From Phycisphaerae bacterium (GTDB lineage Bacteria; Planctomycetota; Phycisphaerae; UBA1845): a stretch of DNA of 24,100 nt. The position numbers and the translations under genes are program-made. Below, one piece after another: positions 20,318 to 24,100 of this stretch (position 1 is its first letter; every line of letters starts with the position of its first letter). Below the pieces are notes generated by a model, which saw only the letters and a list, made by a program, of their open reading frames with translations, searched no databases and was not told where the DNA came from. The stretch spans positions 1 through 24,100 of the forward strand of contig BQJS01000056.1 of assembly GCA_021604825.1 (NCBI GenBank), given 5' to 3'.

Positions 20318-21316
20318 ATGATCCCGCTGGCAGGAAAACCATCGACCACTCAGCCAGACCGAGTCGGTCATTCAGGCGAGCTGATGATCTTCGGCGGGAG
20401 CGGCGGGTTCGATCTGGCGACGCGCATCTGTCGCTACCTCGACATCCCCCAAGGCACCGCCCACCTGGAAGATTTCCCCGACGGCGAGTCGTTCGTCAAA
20501 CTTGAAGTCGATGTGCGCGGGCGCGATTGCTTCGTGGTTCAGTCCACCAGTCCCCCCGTCAACGACAACCTGATGCAGCTCTTGATTTTCATCGATTGCC
20601 TGCGCCGGGCGAGTGCCAACCGCATCACCGCCGTCATCCCTTATTTTGGATACGCACGGCAAGATCGAAAATCGGAAGGTCGCACGCCGATTACGGCCAA
20701 GATGTTGGCCAACCTAATCACCGCAGCCGGCGCTCACCGCGTGGTTACGTTGGACCTTCATGCGGATCAGATTCAAGGCTTTTTCGATATACCAGTCGAT
20801 CACTTGACCGGATTCCCATTGATCGCAGGCGAGGTGAAGAAGCTTGGCTTGCAGGACACAGTCATCGTTTCGCCTGACGTTGGTAATCTCAAGACGGCCA
20901 ACAAATATGCAACAGCGCTTGGCGGCGAGATTGCAATCATCGACAAGCGGCGGCGCAGCGGTGATACCGTTGAGATGACCAACGTAATCGGTGATGTCAA
21001 AGATAAGAATGTATTGTTGTTTGACGACATGGTGACAACTGGTGGCACGCTGGCGAGTGCGGCCAAGCTCGTCAGGAAGTTCGGCGCCAAGTCCGTCTAC
21101 GCGGGCGCGACGCATGGTATTTTTGCGGGTCCGTGTATTGAGCGTTTGTCGGATGCCAACTTCAACAAGATTTGGGTGACAGACAGTGTCCCTGAACGCG
21201 ACTTGGTGGTGAGCAAACTGCCAAATCTTGAAGTCGTCAGCGTCGCCGAATTGTTGGGCGAGGCGATTCGACGAATTCATCGCGACGAATCGATCAGCGC
21301 CCTGTTTCGTTTTTAG
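20318..21316 (+). CDS. prs: ribose-phosphate pyrophosphokinase (PRPP synthetase)
   Basis: Transfers pyrophosphate from ATP to ribose-5-phosphate, giving PRPP for nucleotide, His and Trp synthesis. 332 aa. Motifs: flexible loop YFGYARQDRK (109-118), DLHADQIQGFFD (146-157), SPDVGNLKTA (185-194), KRRRSG (210-215), the PRPP loop DDMVTTGGT (236-244), and the C-terminal ESISALF. The usual N-terminus (KIFSGN-like) corresponds to MIFGGSGG at residue 23. Starting at ATG 20318 therefore adds about 22 residues, but GGAGG 11 nt upstream and the touching glmU stop favour it; ATG 20384 is the alternative. The glmU-prs pairing is a common bacterial arrangement. Confidence 0.96.
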   Translation: MIPLAGKPSTTQPDRVGHSGELMIFGGSGGFDLATRICRYLDIPQGTAHLEDFPDGESFVKLEVDVRGRDCFVVQSTSPPVNDNLMQLLIFIDCLRRASANRITAVIPYFGYARQDRKSEGRTPITAKMLANLITAAGAHRVVTLDLHADQIQGFFDIPVDHLTGFPLIAGEVKKLGLQDTVIVSPDVGNLKTANKYATALGGEIAIIDKRRRSGDTVEMTNVIGDVKDKNVLLFDDMVTTGGTLASAAKLVRKFGAKSVYAGATHGIFAGPCIERLSDANFNKIWVTDSVPERDLVVSKLPNLEVVSVAELLGEAIRRIHRDESISALFRF

Positions 21317-21353
21317 GGTCGCCTTAAGATTGATTCGATCCCGAGCAGTCAAT

Positions 21354-21370
21354 GCGACCATGATGGTCGC
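21354..21370. repeat. perfect palindrome in the prs-rplY spacer
   Basis: GCGACCAT-G-ATGGTCGC is an exact 8-bp inverted repeat around one central base, 38 bp after prs and 114 bp before rplY. No U-tract follows, so it is not a clear terminator. Its compact symmetry would suit a dimeric DNA-binding protein. A duplicated TAGATAA lies just after it (21371-21388). Confidence 0.55.
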
Positions 21371-21484
21371 TAGATAAAAATAGATAAGAACCAGACCGGT
21401 GGAAACGATCTGGATTGATGTAGCGTCTGGATTAGAAGTCGCGCTACCGGGTTTTAGAAGCTTTTGATGTGGAGGTAAATTGAA

Positions 21485-22132
21485 ATGGAAATGGGAACGA
21501 TCAGCGCCGAACCCAGAGCGCATTTGGGCAGCAAGCACACCCGGCGTATGCGAAAAAGCGGGAAGATGCCGGCGATCATCTACGGACACGGCGAGAAGCC
21601 CGAACCGATTACGATCGACGCGCACGAAGCCGAGAACCTCTTGGACCATCACTCGCGGGTCATCGAACTCCAGCTCGGCGGAAAAAAGTCGAGCTTTCTG
21701 ATTAAGGCGGTTCAATACGATTATCTGGGGACAAACCCCATCCACCTCGACTTGATGCGAGTGGATCTCAACGAACGAATCCAAGTGAACGTCGAGATTG
21801 AACTTCGCGGAACTGCCAAGGGCGAAGATGAAGGCGGTGTCGTGTCGCAGATTCTCAACGCCATCGAAGTGGAATGCCTCATCACCAACATTCCCGAATC
21901 GATTCGAATCAGCGTCGCCGATATGGACATCAACGACGACTTGCTGGTCAAAGATCTGGAAATGCCTGAGGGCGTCACTGCGATCACCGATGGCGACGAG
22001 CAGATTGCCGTTTGTCGCGTCCCGACAGTCGTCGAAGAAACCGAAGAAGGTGAAGAAGGCGAAGAATCTGCAACGCCCGAAGTCATTGGCCGACCCAAGG
22101 AAGATGAAGAATCTGCAGGCGACGACAAGTAA
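21485..22132 (+). CDS. rplY: 50S ribosomal protein L25 / general stress protein Ctc
   Basis: 5S rRNA-binding protein, long Ctc form; 215 aa. The N-terminal L25 domain (about 1-95) shows RMRKSGKMPAIIYGHGEKPEPI and the typical QYDYLGTNPIHLDLMRVD end. The C-terminal beta domain (about 96-185) contains VNVEIELRGTAKGEDEGGVV, EVECLITNIPESIRISVADM and the final DEQIAVCRVP. A Glu-rich tail follows (about 186-215). ATG 21485 has GGAGG 9 nt upstream. The order prs-rplY-pth is a frequent bacterial gene string. The 168-nt upstream spacer holds a perfect palindrome and may carry its own promoter, though none is clear. Confidence 0.96.
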   Translation: MEMGTISAEPRAHLGSKHTRRMRKSGKMPAIIYGHGEKPEPITIDAHEAENLLDHHSRVIELQLGGKKSSFLIKAVQYDYLGTNPIHLDLMRVDLNERIQVNVEIELRGTAKGEDEGGVVSQILNAIEVECLITNIPESIRISVADMDINDDLLVKDLEMPEGVTAITDGDEQIAVCRVPTVVEETEEGEEGEESATPEVIGRPKEDEESAGDDK

Positions 22133-22170
22133 ATCGATTGCGTGTTGAGTAAGTTTCAAAGGGCGCGACC

Positions 22171-22725
22171 GTGAAGCTAATCGTCGGTTTGGGAAATCCG
22201 GGAACGAAGTACGAATTCACCCGGCACAACGTCGGATTCCGGGTGATCGATGAACTCGCCCGCCGGCACATGATCTCGATGAACGCGGAGAAGTTTCACG
22301 CGTGGTACGGGTCTGGCAGCATACGCGACGAGAAAGTGGTCCTTTTGAAACCGACCACGTTTATGAATCGAAGCGGCAGTTCGGTGTTGTCGGCTGGTCG
22401 ATTCTATCGGCTGGAGTTTTCGGACCTTCTCGTGGTCACCGACGATGTCGCGTTGGAGACTGGCCGGTTGCGTATGCGGGCCAAAGGATCAGCCGGCGGT
22501 CATAACGGTCTTGGAGACGTCATCACCAGAATTGGCAGCGATGCCTTTTGTCGATTGCGATTCGGTGTTGGTCAACCGCTGGGCAGCCAGGTCGATTACG
22601 TCTTGGGGCGGTTTCACGAAGACGAGGAAGCGGTCATCGGTCCAGCGATCAAGAAAGCCGCCGACGCCTGCGAGCATTGGCTGACCGATGGACCGACATC
22701 GACGATGAATGAATTCAACGGCTAG
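22171..22725 (+). CDS. pth: peptidyl-tRNA hydrolase
   Basis: Releases tRNA from prematurely dropped peptidyl-tRNA; 184 aa, typical size. It begins MKLIVGLGNPGTKYEFTRHNVGF, with Asn9 and catalytic His19. KPTTFMNRSG (60-69), TDDVAL (90-95, with the Asp that activates the His), KGSAGGHNGL (105-114) and FGVGQP (131-136) follow; all key residues are present. GTG 22171 is the start, with AAGGG 7 nt upstream and homology beginning at once. It lies 38 nt after rplY, so co-transcription is likely. Downstream at 22778-22801 is a 7-bp hairpin (AATTGCC/GGCAATT) without a proper U-tract. Confidence 0.97.
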   Translation: MKLIVGLGNPGTKYEFTRHNVGFRVIDELARRHMISMNAEKFHAWYGSGSIRDEKVVLLKPTTFMNRSGSSVLSAGRFYRLEFSDLLVVTDDVALETGRLRMRAKGSAGGHNGLGDVITRIGSDAFCRLRFGVGQPLGSQVDYVLGRFHEDEEAVIGPAIKKAADACEHWLTDGPTSTMNEFNG

Positions 22726-22928
22726 GAATGCGTCCAAGGGATAGTTGTTTGTTCTTTGGATGACACTAATGGGCGACAATTGCCCTTGTTTTGTGGCAAT
22801 TTGACGATGGGATGGACTGGCTTGTCACCGTCAGATTGAATAGAATGCGACAAGTCAAATTTATGATGGATTCGATGTCGCCGCACACATCTTGAATGTG
22901 GGCACGGCGAATCCAGGAGGTTGGTGTT

Positions 22929-23417
22929 TTGAATAAGTATGAAATCATGTTTTTGTTCGATCCGACGTTTGCGGCCGACGCCGACAAAGTCCGCGAAGAA
23001 ATCGAACGCATCCTCGGTCGTGCGGAGGCCAAGATTACGTTCTTCGAGAAGTGGGACGAACGTCGCCTCGCTTACGAGATCAAAGGACGCCGCCGTGGAA
23101 CTTACTTCCTGGTGTACTTCGATTGCGCCGGAGACAAGATCACGGGAATCGAGCGTGACGCCCGATTGAGTGAGACGGTGCTTCGTATCTTGATCAAGCG
23201 CGCTGAGAACATTACGCCCGCTGTCATCGAGCGATTCATGCCAACGACTCGGGCAACTGTCAGCGACGCCAAACCGGCGGCAGCACCGACAGAAGGTGCG
23301 GAGAATGCCACTGCAACTGATGATGCTCCAAAGGCAGAGTCGTCAGCAGTCGCCGTCGCTGATGCCCCCGCCACTGACGCTGCAGACGCGGAACCCGACA
23401 AGCCCGACTCTGAATAG
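22929..23417 (+). CDS. rpsF: 30S ribosomal protein S6 with Ala/acidic tail
   Basis: Small-subunit protein that binds 16S rRNA with S18. 162 aa from TTG 22929, which has AGGAGG 8 nt upstream. An in-frame ATG at 22896 would add 11 residues that do not fit the family. The S6 fold is residues 1 to about 105: NKYEIMFLFDPTF, then KWDERRLAYEIKGRRRGTYFLVYF and LSETVLRILIKRAE. About 55 further residues are rich in Ala, Asp, Glu, Pro and Thr and look disordered. Tails on S6 are known in several phyla; this one is long. It opens the rpsF-ssb unit. No strong promoter is visible in the 203-nt spacer after pth. Confidence 0.95.
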   Translation: MNKYEIMFLFDPTFAADADKVREEIERILGRAEAKITFFEKWDERRLAYEIKGRRRGTYFLVYFDCAGDKITGIERDARLSETVLRILIKRAENITPAVIERFMPTTRATVSDAKPAAAPTEGAENATATDDAPKAESSAVAVADAPATDAADAEPDKPDSE

Positions 23418-23530
23418 TTGTCAGTCTAGTGATCAGTGGTAGATTTGAATCGTCGCAGGACGATGTCGCGATCGAATAGTATCGATCATCGACTTTCTTG
23501 AACCAACATGTTTGGCGAAGGACTTGGTCA

Positions 23531-23998
23531 ATGGCCAGTTACAACAAAGTCATCTTGATGGGCAACCTGACACGCGACCCAGAGTTGACCTACACAAGTT
23601 CAAACACCGCGGTCTGCAAATTCGGTTTGGCGGCCAACCACTCGTGGAAGGATCGCAATACCGGTGAAAAAAAAGAGCAGGTTTGTTTTGTTGATTGCGT
23701 TTGTTTCGGTCGAGCCGGCGAAGTGATCAACCAGTACATGACCAAGGGCAAGCCAATCCACTTGGATGGTCGCCTGAGCTTCAGTCAGTGGGAAGGTCAG
23801 GATGGCTCCAAGCGGAGCAAACTCGAAGTCGTCGTCGAAAACTTCCAATTCGTTGGCGGTGGTGGCGATCGACAAGGCGGAGGCGGTGGTGCCCCGCAAA
23901 AGGCTGCGGCTTCCCAAGGTGGATACAACAACCAAGGTGGTGGACAACAAGGCGGTGGTTATGGTGGTCCGCCCGACGACGACAATGTGCCCTTCTAA
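23531..23998 (+). CDS. ssb: single-stranded DNA-binding protein
   Basis: Coats single-stranded DNA in replication and repair; 155 aa from ATG 23531 (AAGGA 8 nt upstream; the in-frame ATG at 23498 adds an unrelated dozen residues). The OB-fold occupies about 1-113: YNKVILMGNLTRDPEL, VCKFGLAANHSWKD, VCFVDCVCFGRAGEVINQYM, IHLDGRLSFSQWEGQDGSKR. A Gly/Gln-rich flexible linker (about 114-146) leads to the acidic tip PPDDDNVPF, which recruits partner proteins. The VCFVDCVCFGR segment with three cysteines is a form I associate with planctomycete SSBs. It follows rpsF by 113 nt. Confidence 0.97.
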   Translation: MASYNKVILMGNLTRDPELTYTSSNTAVCKFGLAANHSWKDRNTGEKKEQVCFVDCVCFGRAGEVINQYMTKGKPIHLDGRLSFSQWEGQDGSKRSKLEVVVENFQFVGGGGDRQGGGGGAPQKAAASQGGYNNQGGGQQGGGYGGPPDDDNVPF

Positions 23999-24100
23999 GG
24001 CAGTTTTGACTAACGTGGTTTTGAAATGATGCACGTCGCAAGCTTGCGGCCGTCGATCAGAAAAACAATATTTGCGGTATTAGATAAGGTTCCAAAAGCG
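23999..24100 (+). other. sequence after ssb, no gene start identified
   Basis: The last 102 bases contain a perfect 12-bp palindrome CGCAAGCTTGCG (24037-24048) and an A/T-rich stretch. rpsR or rplI normally follow ssb, but neither begins recognisably here, so they lie further on or elsewhere. Confidence 0.3.

Noticed and set aside
20714..22159. 481-codon minus-strand frame over prs and rplY
   Set aside because: Striking length, but it runs antisense through two conserved genes and a spacer; the openness is explained by codon bias in the sense strand.
24037..24048. 12-bp palindrome after ssb as a terminator
   Set aside because: A tight CGCAAGCTTGCG stem has no U-tract after it on either strand within reach; it contains a HindIII-type hexamer and may be incidental.

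Overview
The window holds core information-processing genes from a bacterium that looks like a planctomycete, most likely class Phycisphaerae. The lineage call rests on protein features recognised from memory, not on a search. They are: a C-x2-C-GYNLTGN-type mini zinc ribbon on a small membrane protein (9052-9465); an EF-Tu whose switch I lacks the RGITIN signature; an SSB core with the VCFVDCVCFGR segment; a zinc-free L33 of a type I associate with planctomycetes; and a NusG with a long acidic N-terminal tail. Base composition is moderate, and GTG or TTG starts are frequent (rpmG, the Wzz-like gene, glmU, pth, rpsF).

Left block, minus strand, read from 15820 down to 1: promoter - tRNA-Thr(GGT) - tuf - rpmG - tRNA-Trp(CCA) - secE - nusG - rplK - rplA - rplJ - rplL - small membrane protein - rpoB - GNAT-like protein - rpoC (3' end outside the window). 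This is the classic tuf/secE-nusG/rplKAJL-rpoBC cluster, with two inserted genes: one between rplL and rpoB, one between rpoB and rpoC. The spacers are long for such a cluster. Four of them carry terminator- or attenuator-like hairpins (tuf/rpmG, rplK/rplA, rplL/membrane protein, GNAT/rpoC). A strong sigma-70-type promoter (TTGACG-N16-TATAAT) lies over the stop codon of the inserted membrane-protein gene and should give rpoB its own transcript with a leader of about 285 nt. Several leaders contain short tandem duplications, and a 21-nt element occurs in both the rplA and secE leaders.

Right block, plus strand, from 16061: a Wzz/GumC-like two-TM coiled-coil protein, csrA, tRNA-Gln(TTG), a glmU lacking most of the acetyltransferase domain, prs, rplY (Ctc/L25), pth, rpsF and ssb. 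The glmU-prs-rplY-pth run supplies UDP-GlcNAc, PRPP, a ribosomal protein and peptidyl-tRNA recycling. rpsF-ssb begins the usual rpsF-ssb-rpsR-rplI neighbourhood, which is cut by the window edge.

No CRISPR array, insertion sequence, phage or defence cassette was seen. The most unusual content is the pair of genes inserted into the RNA polymerase operon and the RNA-level architecture of that operon: promoter placement, attenuator-like hairpins, an alternative-pairing leader ahead of tRNA-Thr/tuf, a duplicated tRNA 5' end and repeated leader units. I see no clear new multi-gene system.
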